Shown: one piece after another, positions 56,468 through 64,000 of the stretch
How positions within the stretch are numbered: the first letter of the stretch is position 1
Layout of the letters: every line of letters begins with the position of its first letter
Assembly (NCBI GenBank): GCA_017399035.1
Contig: JAFQEM010000031.1
Location: 1-64,000, forward strand
Reading direction: 5' to 3'
From: Clostridia bacterium
Lineage (GTDB): Bacteria; Bacillota; Clostridia; Christensenellales; Borkfalkiaceae
Length of the DNA: 64,000 bases
Notes under the pieces: model-generated
What the model was told of the DNA's origin: nothing
Databases searched by the model: none
Seen by the model: only the letters and a program-made list of their open reading frames with translations
Position numbers and translations under genes: made by a program

Positions 56468-57714
56468 TTTGTAACCCCATAATATAGTGCGGGAAAAATC
56501 CCCGCAAGATAACCTTTTAATACGCTAGAAAACTGCTCGCTACCAACCGCCGATTTTAATTGCTGTAAACTGTAAATGGCGGTGTTATCTAAAAATTCTA
56601 AATATTCTTGCCCAAACTGCTGGGTTGCAATTTGCGAATATTCTTCATTTTTTAATTGTAACGCCATAACGTTTTCAAACGATAACCAGTCTTTATCAGA
56701 AAATTTTTGCATAGCAATGGAAATGAAAGAAAATCTATCACCGTTTTTTAATTTTTCGCATTGATAGTCGTCTACGTTTGACTGTATTGAACTTATTAAA
56801 GAAAGCAAGACTTGCATTTTCTCTGCTAGTTTAAATAAATCACCGTTTTCATTTGCTAAATTAAAAAGTTTACTTTCAAAACTTGTGTTAGGTATAAACT
56901 GCCCTGCACGTTCTAACAAAAAATTCCAACCTTCCGCAGTAGTTTGAATATTAGAAAAATCTGGCGAAGAAATGAGCAAAGCAATTTCACTTGCAGAAAA
57001 ACTAGACAACGTGCCGTTTTCTGTCCCACCTAAAAACAGTCCCCCTAAAAAATAGAGTAATTTGGTTGCCGGCACATAATTGTTTTTGCCCACGACTTGA
57101 CTTAAAATTATTTTGTTTTCCGCCATTAAATTTGCGTCGTCAAGCAAATATTGAAACCCGTATTTATCATAATCTGCCCTATACTTGTTTTCGTTAAAAT
57201 CGTAATGAAAAAGGCTCAAATCGTAAAGAACTGCGCCCATAACGTCTGCACCGACAATAGCCGTCAATTTAGTAAAAACGCCCTTTAGCGACAGCAAATC
57301 TTGTGAACTTTGCGTTCCCTTGCTAATTTTTGACAATGCACTTACGCAGTTTTGCAAATTATTATTTAAGGTTTCAAACAAGGTGTAATATTGATTTTTT
57401 GTTAAATTTTGCTTTGCAGTAACTTGTTGTATTTCAGTTGCATAAGCGGAAAAATCACTCTTTGTTTTATCAGGAACTTTTTCCGCCACGGTAACCTTAT
57501 AATATTGTTCCATAAAGCCGTAGACGGTTGAATAGGCGTAATCTGTGAGAGTTTTTGAATATTCTTCCGCCGTGTTTGGCTCTATTTTTATACCTTCTTT
57601 TACCACGCTTTTATTTTTCTTGCACGCAGATAAGGGCGCTATGAAAACAAAACATAACGCCAAAACAAAAGAAACATATAAAATTTTCTTTAACGCAGTA
57701 AATTTTTTTGTCAT
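56464..57714 (-). CDS. Lipoprotein of the ABC transporter operon
   Basis: The 416-residue protein has a lipobox LSAC (cysteine 31) after an N-terminal hydrophobic segment. The mature part is mostly helical, with no motif I recognise. It overlaps the ATPase gene by four bases, so it probably works with the exporter as a partner or substrate-handling protein, which is inferred from the layout. The start is weakly supplied with a ribosome site (AGG upstream). Confidence 0.7.
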   Translation of the reverse strand: MTKKFTALKKILYVSFVLALCFVFIAPLSACKKNKSVVKEGIKIEPNTAEEYSKTLTDYAYSTVYGFMEQYYKVTVAEKVPDKTKSDFSAYATEIQQVTAKQNLTKNQYYTLFETLNNNLQNCVSALSKISKGTQSSQDLLSLKGVFTKLTAIVGADVMGAVLYDLSLFHYDFNENKYRADYDKYGFQYLLDDANLMAENKIILSQVVGKNNYVPATKLLYFLGGLFLGGTENGTLSSFSASEIALLISSPDFSNIQTTAEGWNFLLERAGQFIPNTSFESKLFNLANENGDLFKLAEKMQVLLSLISSIQSNVDDYQCEKLKNGDRFSFISIAMQKFSDKDWLSFENVMALQLKNEEYSQIATQQFGQEYLEFLDNTAIYSLQQLKSAVGSEQFSSVLKGYLAGIFPALYYGVTK

Positions 57715-57739
57715 AAACTATAAAACCTATAATTAAAAG

Positions 57740-57770
57740 TTACGCCCCAAAGATTTTCTTCGGGGCGTAA
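57740..57770 (-). terminator. Intrinsic hairpin after the giant cysteine-rich protein
   Basis: TTACGCCCC (57740-57748) pairs perfectly with GGGGCGTAA (57762-57770), with AAGA/TCTT inside. A T-rich tract follows on the minus strand, but it is weak, so read-through into the ABC operon is possible. Confidence 0.7.
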
Positions 57771-57784
57771 AAGCCTTTTTTTAA

Positions 57785-60700
57785 TTAAGTTAAATCGTGC
57801 AAACCTTCAAGTTGAACTTCATATTGATTATAGAAAGATTGAGCAATAGTGTTACGATTATCACACTCGCTTACAAAGAAATCACATTCAATTACAAAAT
57901 TTTCGCCAAAACCAAGTGTTTGTTTTTCACCATATTTGTCGTCGTATCTGCCCCATTCTGAACTGTCGGTAAACATAACTAAATATCCAGCATCTTCAGT
58001 TGCGCTGTCAATTAAATTACCGTTATAAATAACCGCGCCCGCACCGTTAAGACTGTAAATTATTAAGTTATATCCATTGAGGTCAATCGTGTTCTCATTA
58101 AGGTTGATTTCAAGACCTTCTGCGTAAATATAAACGTCTTCGGTAAGCGTCCAATCGTTTGTTAAAACAAGTGAAACGTGTTGCGCCTTATTGCAATAGT
58201 CGCAATACCAACCTTCTTGAATATAGAATACGTTATCTAACTCACTTTCAGATATATGCTTGAAAGAGCACCCATAACTATGCCAACTATGATAATTTAC
58301 ATATTCATTATCTCCGTCAGTTTTAGAACAAACGGTACATTTGTTCACAAAATAAGCGTCACTTTCCGTGCAACATACTCCGCCTTCCATATAAGTTTGA
58401 TAGTCATGGTGTTCTCTAGTTTCACGATAAATTTCTTCGCCGTTTACGTTAAGAGTAATGTAAGTAGACAAACAAGTATTTCTATTGTAAATTTCAACTT
58501 CTGTGTTGCTATTAACTGAATTATGATAATTAACGTAACTTCCGTCAGAATAGTCTAATTTCATCCAAACGAAAATAACTTGTTTGTTTTTGTTTAATTG
58601 TTCTTCATGCTCATATCCAAGAACTTCGCCGTTATAATAATTACCTATTTTAGAAATCACGTAGTCCATATCGTAATATCTTAAATTTGAACCAGCGTAA
58701 ACGTCGTCGACAAAATCAATGTCACCTTGTAACAAATAGCCGTTATCATCAAACAATTCAAAACGAATCCAGTTTTTCTCACCACACATCAAACACTTGT
58801 TAATAGAAATATCACCATAAATTGCAGCATTGAGATATTTTGCATCAACGTAACCACTTAATTCCTGTTTAATTGCAGTTTCGTTAACATCACCCGAATA
58901 ACCGTGAGTTGGCGAATAACAAGATTCGTATTTATGATAGGTATAAGCGCTAGACGCTTTGTAACTGCCTTGACCTGCAAATTCATAGTAATTATAGTAA
59001 TTTTTATAACATCTATCATTTTGAGCGTCGTAAGAATACCAATCGTATACAAATTTTTGAGCGCCACACCACTCGCAAGAGTATGCGTGAACGGTACCAG
59101 AATAGAAACCTTGAGAAGATAAGCCCAACTCTATAAAGTCTGCAGTTGTCATATCTCTACGGCTTGAACCGTCATAAATATAATCGTCATAGAAGTCACA
59201 ACAAATATCACCTGCGTTACCCCAGTACTCATTACAACCCACGCAATATTCAATTTCGATTTCACTTCTTCCACAAGGCGTATTGAAAACTTGACCTTCT
59301 CTTACGTAATAACAAGAATCTCTATAAAACTCGTCTTTATCGTTACAGGTACTGCAAGTACGCGTGATATAAATACCTTCGTGACAATATTCGCCTTTTC
59401 TTACACAATCGTATTCATAATCGTGTTGACTGCTTATTGCCGTTCCGTTTGTTTTTTCATTGAAATATCCTTTCAATTCAGTATGTTCGCTGTATTTTCT
59501 AGAACTATTTTCAATGTAATCTAATTCGCTGATTGTATATTTTCCATCTTCATAACTAAACAAACCGTATTTATATTCTACGTCAATATCAAAGGTTACG
59601 TAAGATGCAAAATAGAAGTAAACCCAGTCGCCACAGTCCTTTTTAGTGTTGAAAATACCAACCGTAGGAATTCCGTTTTTAGCAGGGATAACTGCGTTAT
59701 AGGTTGTAGTTTCTAAAACACCGTAATACAAATCGTTTTCTTCATATTGATTATAGAAACTTTCCATAGTTCTAACTAATTCATAATATTCAGTATCACT
59801 AGTTTTAACGTAATTGAGAACGGTTTCGCCGTCGTCGTAAACGATTTTGCTTATTTTGTTAAGACTATCTTTAATGCCGTCAAAATCTTCTTCATCAGCA
59901 ACTAAATCGTTTTTAACGTCAACTATTATATCAAGATAATATTGAGCGTAATTTAAGTGCTGTTCACTTGTTCCGCCCATTAAACTTCCGTCATTAGCAA
60001 TTCCGTACATACCTGCGAATATTCTATTGAAGTCGCTGATAATTTGAACTTTTTCAGTTTCGCCGTTACCGTCTTTATAAACTTTATAAGTTACCGTTCC
60101 GTCAACTAAAATAAGTTCGTCGCCGTCAAAATAAGTTTCTTCGTTGGTGGTCAACAAAATATCAACGGCAACCATCTTTTCTGAAGAAGTTTCAGTTACT
60201 GTTATAATGAGTTCTAATTTAGTAATAGCCCTTTCTTCTTTGGGTTCTTCGTTGTCGGTAATATCTTGCTCGTTCATAGGTTGTAAAGGCACAGATGCGT
60301 CTTCTTTATTAGTTGCGCCAAACATAGGCATATCAACGTCAACCGTTACTTTATAAATACCAGAATCAATGGTTTCAACCTTAACTGCAACCTTAACGCT
60401 TTGTTCCATAATATTAACGGTAGTTTCCGCTTCAAAGTCTTCAATAGAATCTCCGTCGATAACAAAGGTTGCAAGAGGTGCTTGCATAAAGAATACGTCA
60501 AGAGTAACAACACCGTTTTCATCAGTAGCGAGCGTTGCTTTAACCATTTCTGAAGTTTGTTGAGAAACGATTAAACTTGCCGTGCCAGTTTCTTTATCTG
60601 CGTCTAAAGTTACTTGATAGCCCATAACCGACATAACACCGTTAAATATCACGTTAGCATCGGTTTTGTCTATATTCGTAATAATTTCAGCAATCATTGT

Positions 60701-63547
60701 GTCAACTTGTTCAACCAGCAACTTAAAGTCAAATTCGTCGCCGTTTAGTTGAACGCTAGCCGAATACATATCTTGACCGTTTCCAGTTACGTTTACGCTT
60801 AAAATTTCGGTGTTGGGGGCGTAAGTAAATTGAATTGCGTAAAGCATTGCGTCGCTCGTTTCACTTGCGGGAAGTTGAACACTTGCATTTACAACGTAAA
60901 CTTCTTCTTCAACCATATAAGATGCAGTAACGCTACCCATTAGGTTTGTTGAGATGCTTACCAACTTGCCGTCAGCGTCGAAAGTAACGTAGCAGTTCAT
61001 ACTTTCGTCAAGTTGAATTGCCATACCCTTTAAGAACGTACCTGCAGAGAAGTCTTCTTCACTATAAATAGGTTGATTCGTTTCAGGGTCGTAACCGATA
61101 ATAGGCTTATCGGGATTATTATACATTATTAAATTTATAATTTGGTCAAGAGTATATTCTTTTGCGTAAACTGCATAACCATCAATCATTTGGTCAATTT
61201 GCAATTTCAAATTTTCTTTAGTAAATTCGGGGCTTTGCGCATCAAATTTATTATTTACCCCACCTTGCACGGGTGTATCCGTTGCAACGTTATTTGATAC
61301 CATATCAAATATAATATCAAGTAACGATAAATCGTAATTCTTTTCAAGTTCTTCTCTAATGTCAATTTCTACGCCTATCTCGTTTTTAACAAACTCTTCA
61401 ATGAGAGCGAAAGTATCGTCAATTTTTATTCCGTAATTTTCTTCAATCGTAATTGCGTAGTTAGTAATATCTTTAACGGTAAGTAATGGCAATGCTTTTA
61501 TAGACGTAACTAAAGAATCAAACGCGCCTTCGCCACCCTTTTCTTCAATAATATCGAAAATGGTCTTTTCAATAAGAATATCGCCAAGGTCGTCTAACAA
61601 TTCATAACTTAAACTGTAAACGGTATATTCTTCGTCTAATTCTTCTTTAATAATGTTTTGACCTAAAAGCGCAAAGAGTGATTCAAGACCACCGTCAGTT
61701 TCCACTGATTGTTTCAACGCTTGTTTGTAACTTTCCATAAGCGTTTGAACTTTCTTTGCACCTTCTATTATTTCAAACAAATCTTGAGTGGTCAACTGAC
61801 CTCTAGTAATAAGATTTAACCAAGCGTCAGTAACCATATTCATATTGAGCGAACCGTGATTTGCATCAATATCTACTAATTCATATATAATAGATTCGCC
61901 ATCAAGATAAGCGTAAAGTTCAATTACTTGTTCGTAATCTTTATCGCCATAGTCAAGTGCGTCGAACGTGCCGTTGCCGTCAAACTCAACGGTTATCATA
62001 CATAACTTAAACTTAAGACTACCTTTGGGGCTACCTTCGGTTACCGTAAGCGACGCCTCTGCCACTTCAAATATAGCGAACGTTTTTTCACCAAAGCGAT
62101 TTGCGCTACCCGTTATTTCGGTACAAGCGATAAACTTACTATCTTCGTCAATAGTCAACGTATAACTTCCGTCCCCGATAAGTAATCCGATTAGCGCGCT
62201 TATGCTCTTTGATTGAAGTTCAAGCGCAGCAATATGCTCAACGTAATTTGCGGGGCAATTTTTACATTGATAAGTTCTTTCCCCTGCGGATAATTGTGTG
62301 GGGTGTTTAGTAATGCTTGCTTGGTATTCGTGCGCTTTTTTAGCAATAGGCGCGTCGTAACTGTCCCCACATTCTCTACAAGTGTAAGTTGCCTTACCCG
62401 TGGTAGAACAGGTTGAATCTACCAAACTAGTTTGTTCGTAATTGTGAGTTTTGTTGATTTGTTCGTTTGAAACAACTTCTTTTTCAACGCCGTTAATTTC
62501 AACGCCTGCATCAACGTCTTCAGAAACTACAACTCTACCAACTGCAGCGTCTTCACCTTTAACGGTTACGTTCGTTCCCGTTGCAGTTTCGCCAACCACC
62601 ACGTTACCGATAGAACCTTTAACTTCTACGTCTGCCTTTGCCTTAAGGTCCATTTGTTGAACGCTTGCGGTTGACGCAACTTTAACTTCTACGTTACCTT
62701 GGCTAGAATTTGCAGATTCCGCAACCGTTACGTTCTTAACTTCACCTTTAACGTCAACTTTTGCAGGTGCTTTAATTTCTACGTTATCTACTTTTGCGCT
62801 CTGCTCAACTTTAACTTTGATTTCGCTAGCGTTGGTTGCATTTTCGTTTACCGTAACGTTTTCAACCGTACCTGCAATATTGATTTGCGCTTTTGCAGAA
62901 ATTGCCATTGCCGCAACTATCGCCTTTTGAGAGATGCTAATGGTAGCACCGCTTGCATTAGTGCCTACGCTAACTTTTCCTAAAGTTGCATCTTCGCCCG
63001 CCTCAAGTTTACCGCTACCAGCAAGTTCAATATCGCCCATTTCAGAAAAATCAATTTGAATACGGGTTTCAGATTTAACAACGCCTTTACCTAAACATTT
63101 GGCGTTTGAAAATTTGATGGTAGAACTTGCCGCTTCAAGTTCATACGCCACTGTATTTGCTATCGTTGCGCCATTAAATTCTACGTCGCCTTTAGGTACT
63201 GAAATGTCAAGGCGTCCGTTTATAATTCCACCGTTTTTGAATGAAACTAAACAATCTTTAACGTCTGAATTTATTTCCAAAGTGTATCCGTTAAGATTGA
63301 GAACTTTTCCACTCAAATTAAACGAACAAGCCTTGTCTAAAACAACCTTTCTACTTGTGCCACCAGTTGCCTCAACGTCTATTTCAGACAACGTGTAATC
63401 CTTGGTCAAAACGAAAGCAGTTGCATTTGCGTCTGCAAACATACTTGTTTGATTTGGTTTAGGGATACAAGCAACAGCGCCTAACTGAATAAACACTAAA
63501 GCAAGTATTGCTAAAACCATAATTGTAACTTTTCTGATTTTTGACAT
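57785..63547 (-). CDS. Giant cysteine-rich surface lipoprotein with beta-helix-like ends
   Basis: I start at the ATG at 63547; AAGGAG lies eight bases before it, and an upstream ATG overlaps that site. The 1920-residue product has a lipobox with cysteine 27 (GAVAC). Residues about 60-330 form beta-helix-like repeats (GEVKNVTVAES, GTVENVTVNEN, GSIGNVVVGET). Near residue 385 TCSTTGKATYTCRECG resembles a small zinc ribbon. The middle is acidic and less ordered. The C-terminal part from about 1390 holds many CxxC pairs (CSTC, CEWC, CLMC, CDYC, CTVC) before another beta-helix-like end (LEINLNENTIDLNGYNLI). No catalytic motif. It probably is a large exposed adhesin-like or scaffold protein. Confidence 0.75.
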   Translation of the reverse strand: MSKIRKVTIMVLAILALVFIQLGAVACIPKPNQTSMFADANATAFVLTKDYTLSEIDVEATGGTSRKVVLDKACSFNLSGKVLNLNGYTLEINSDVKDCLVSFKNGGIINGRLDISVPKGDVEFNGATIANTVAYELEAASSTIKFSNAKCLGKGVVKSETRIQIDFSEMGDIELAGSGKLEAGEDATLGKVSVGTNASGATISISQKAIVAAMAISAKAQINIAGTVENVTVNENATNASEIKVKVEQSAKVDNVEIKAPAKVDVKGEVKNVTVAESANSSQGNVEVKVASTASVQQMDLKAKADVEVKGSIGNVVVGETATGTNVTVKGEDAAVGRVVVSEDVDAGVEINGVEKEVVSNEQINKTHNYEQTSLVDSTCSTTGKATYTCRECGDSYDAPIAKKAHEYQASITKHPTQLSAGERTYQCKNCPANYVEHIAALELQSKSISALIGLLIGDGSYTLTIDEDSKFIACTEITGSANRFGEKTFAIFEVAEASLTVTEGSPKGSLKFKLCMITVEFDGNGTFDALDYGDKDYEQVIELYAYLDGESIIYELVDIDANHGSLNMNMVTDAWLNLITRGQLTTQDLFEIIEGAKKVQTLMESYKQALKQSVETDGGLESLFALLGQNIIKEELDEEYTVYSLSYELLDDLGDILIEKTIFDIIEEKGGEGAFDSLVTSIKALPLLTVKDITNYAITIEENYGIKIDDTFALIEEFVKNEIGVEIDIREELEKNYDLSLLDIIFDMVSNNVATDTPVQGGVNNKFDAQSPEFTKENLKLQIDQMIDGYAVYAKEYTLDQIINLIMYNNPDKPIIGYDPETNQPIYSEEDFSAGTFLKGMAIQLDESMNCYVTFDADGKLVSISTNLMGSVTASYMVEEEVYVVNASVQLPASETSDAMLYAIQFTYAPNTEILSVNVTGNGQDMYSASVQLNGDEFDFKLLVEQVDTMIAEIITNIDKTDANVIFNGVMSVMGYQVTLDADKETGTASLIVSQQTSEMVKATLATDENGVVTLDVFFMQAPLATFVIDGDSIEDFEAETTVNIMEQSVKVAVKVETIDSGIYKVTVDVDMPMFGATNKEDASVPLQPMNEQDITDNEEPKEERAITKLELIITVTETSSEKMVAVDILLTTNEETYFDGDELILVDGTVTYKVYKDGNGETEKVQIISDFNRIFAGMYGIANDGSLMGGTSEQHLNYAQYYLDIIVDVKNDLVADEEDFDGIKDSLNKISKIVYDDGETVLNYVKTSDTEYYELVRTMESFYNQYEENDLYYGVLETTTYNAVIPAKNGIPTVGIFNTKKDCGDWVYFYFASYVTFDIDVEYKYGLFSYEDGKYTISELDYIENSSRKYSEHTELKGYFNEKTNGTAISSQHDYEYDCVRKGEYCHEGIYITRTCSTCNDKDEFYRDSCYYVREGQVFNTPCGRSEIEIEYCVGCNEYWGNAGDICCDFYDDYIYDGSSRRDMTTADFIELGLSSQGFYSGTVHAYSCEWCGAQKFVYDWYSYDAQNDRCYKNYYNYYEFAGQGSYKASSAYTYHKYESCYSPTHGYSGDVNETAIKQELSGYVDAKYLNAAIYGDISINKCLMCGEKNWIRFELFDDNGYLLQGDIDFVDDVYAGSNLRYYDMDYVISKIGNYYNGEVLGYEHEEQLNKNKQVIFVWMKLDYSDGSYVNYHNSVNSNTEVEIYNRNTCLSTYITLNVNGEEIYRETREHHDYQTYMEGGVCCTESDAYFVNKCTVCSKTDGDNEYVNYHSWHSYGCSFKHISESELDNVFYIQEGWYCDYCNKAQHVSLVLTNDWTLTEDVYIYAEGLEINLNENTIDLNGYNLIIYSLNGAGAVIYNGNLIDSATEDAGYLVMFTDSSEWGRYDDKYGEKQTLGFGENFVIECDFFVSECDNRNTIAQSFYNQYEVQLEGLHDLT

Positions 63548-63601
63548 AGTAAAAACTCCTTCCAAAAATTTTTTTTAATATACAATGTATATTACACAGA
63601 C

Positions 63602-63631
63602 AGTATACCCCCCACCCTGCATAAATGTCAA
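63602..63631 (-). promoter_or_regulatory. G-tract promoter for the giant cysteine-rich lipoprotein
   Basis: On the minus strand TTGACA (63631-63626) and TATACT (63607-63602) are 18 bases apart, with AGGGTGGGGGG directly upstream of the -10 box. It closely resembles the promoter at 12105-12132. Confidence 0.7.
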
Positions 63632-63859
63632 GTGTTTTTCAATTTAATTATAAATACTAAAACGGATTTTATGACAACTAACACTAGTTATCCCAAAATT
63701 CACCAAATTCCCCAAAATTTTTTGAAGATAGATATGTAAATCTACTTTTTATCGTTTAACGATTATATATAAAAACCCTTAAAAGCATATATTTTGCACC
63801 AAAAACAGCGTTTTTTAGTGTTTTCATAAGCCTTAAAGGGTTTTCGTTTAAAAATCAAA
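63632..63859. other. Intergenic region with long-range inverted repeat
   Basis: No gene is visible. AAAACCCTTAAAAGC (from about 63772) can pair with GCCTTAAAGGGTTTT (to about 63845) with a few mismatches, closing a loop of about 45 bases. The rest is AT-rich and unstructured. Confidence 0.45.
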
Positions 63860-63903
63860 ACACACTCCCGTTCTATCTAAACTTTTAGATTTTGGAAGTG
63901 TGT
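63860..63903 (-). terminator. Terminator next to tRNA-like fragment
   Basis: ACACACTCCC (63860-63869) and GGAAGTGTGT (63894-63903) form the outer stem with one G-T-type mismatch, and ATCTAAA/TTTAGAT the inner stem. On the minus strand it runs into a T-rich tract, five bases after the tRNA-like fragment. Confidence 0.65.
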
Positions 63904-63908
63904 ATGAG

Positions 63909-63936
63909 TGGTGACCCCTACGGGAATCGAAGCCGT
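63909..63936 (-). tRNA. tRNA 3'-end-like fragment (T-arm, acceptor, CCA)
   Basis: On the minus strand 28 bases read as a T-stem, the loop TTCGATT, the closing CCCGT, then AGGGGTC and ACCA. The first stem strand is ACGGC, so the usually invariant G53-C61 pair is broken. Upstream to the window edge there is no D-arm or anticodon arm. It is therefore a decayed or partial tRNA, or an integration-site remnant, not a working tRNA as far as can be seen here. Confidence 0.45.
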
Positions 63937-64000
63937 AAATTTAAAATTTCAACCCCTAAAATCACTAGATTTTTACTAATAATTTTCTCCAACTGTTACA

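Noticed and set aside
63909..63936. tmRNA 3' end
   Set aside because: No tmRNA-type preceding sequence or tag frame within the 64 bases left, and the acceptor fits a tRNA better.

Overview
The window reads as a low-GC Firmicute chromosome, most likely an uncultured gut Clostridia (Christensenellales-like is my guess). Reasons: Firmicutes-type rpoBC, rpsL and ispDF fusion, many sigma-A promoters, strong AGGAG ribosome sites, many lipoproteins, and a sugar ABC locus without its own ATPase. No rRNA, intact tRNA, CRISPR array or transposase is visible.

Housekeeping half (1-25.4 kb). The minus strand carries rpoB-rpoC, then rpsL from its own promoter, then the first codons of a probable rpsG at the left edge. 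Divergent from rpoB are rqcP (ribosome quality control) and an ispDF fusion. A small cassette follows: a four-helix membrane protein and a divergent HTH repressor that share an operator, flanked by two near-identical terminators. Next come a DUF6273 lipoprotein, yceD-rpmF, and pta-ackA divergent from tmcAL, then gdhA. A pyrH-frr-uppS-cdsA-dxr-rseP operon combines translation, isoprenoid, phospholipid and envelope-protease genes. Several 3' ends here (pta, gdhA, pyrH, and part of the motif at rseP) carry a family of roughly 120-bp imperfect-hairpin repeats.

Accessory half (25.4-64 kb). From 50.1 kb down to 25.4 kb one long minus-strand series forms a Firmicutes-style glycan-utilisation locus. 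In transcription order it holds a 1640-aa modular lipoprotein, an overlooked 39-aa peptide gene, a secreted protein interrupted by an in-frame TAG, a solute-binding lipoprotein, two sugar permeases, an Ig-like lipoprotein, a DUF4838 lipoprotein, a TIM-barrel-like protein, a PhnP-like metallo-hydrolase, a Gfo/Idh/MocA oxidoreductase with a small partner, an MGH1/GH63-like enzyme, a GH95-like enzyme and a GH110 alpha-1,3-galactosidase. Two AraC regulators lie beside its start. The GH110 plus GH95 pair suggests fucosylated, alpha-galactosylated host glycans, by inference only. Beyond it lie a FliB-like cysteine-rich protein, an ABC exporter with a lipoprotein partner, and a 1920-aa cysteine-rich surface lipoprotein. 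At the right edge is a tRNA 3'-end-like fragment with a terminator.

The most notable signals are the stop-codon-linked hairpin repeats with paired changes in their stems, the hidden 39-aa gene, the in-frame TAG, the operator-controlled membrane-protein/HTH cassette, and promoters with G-tract spacers ahead of surface lipoprotein genes.
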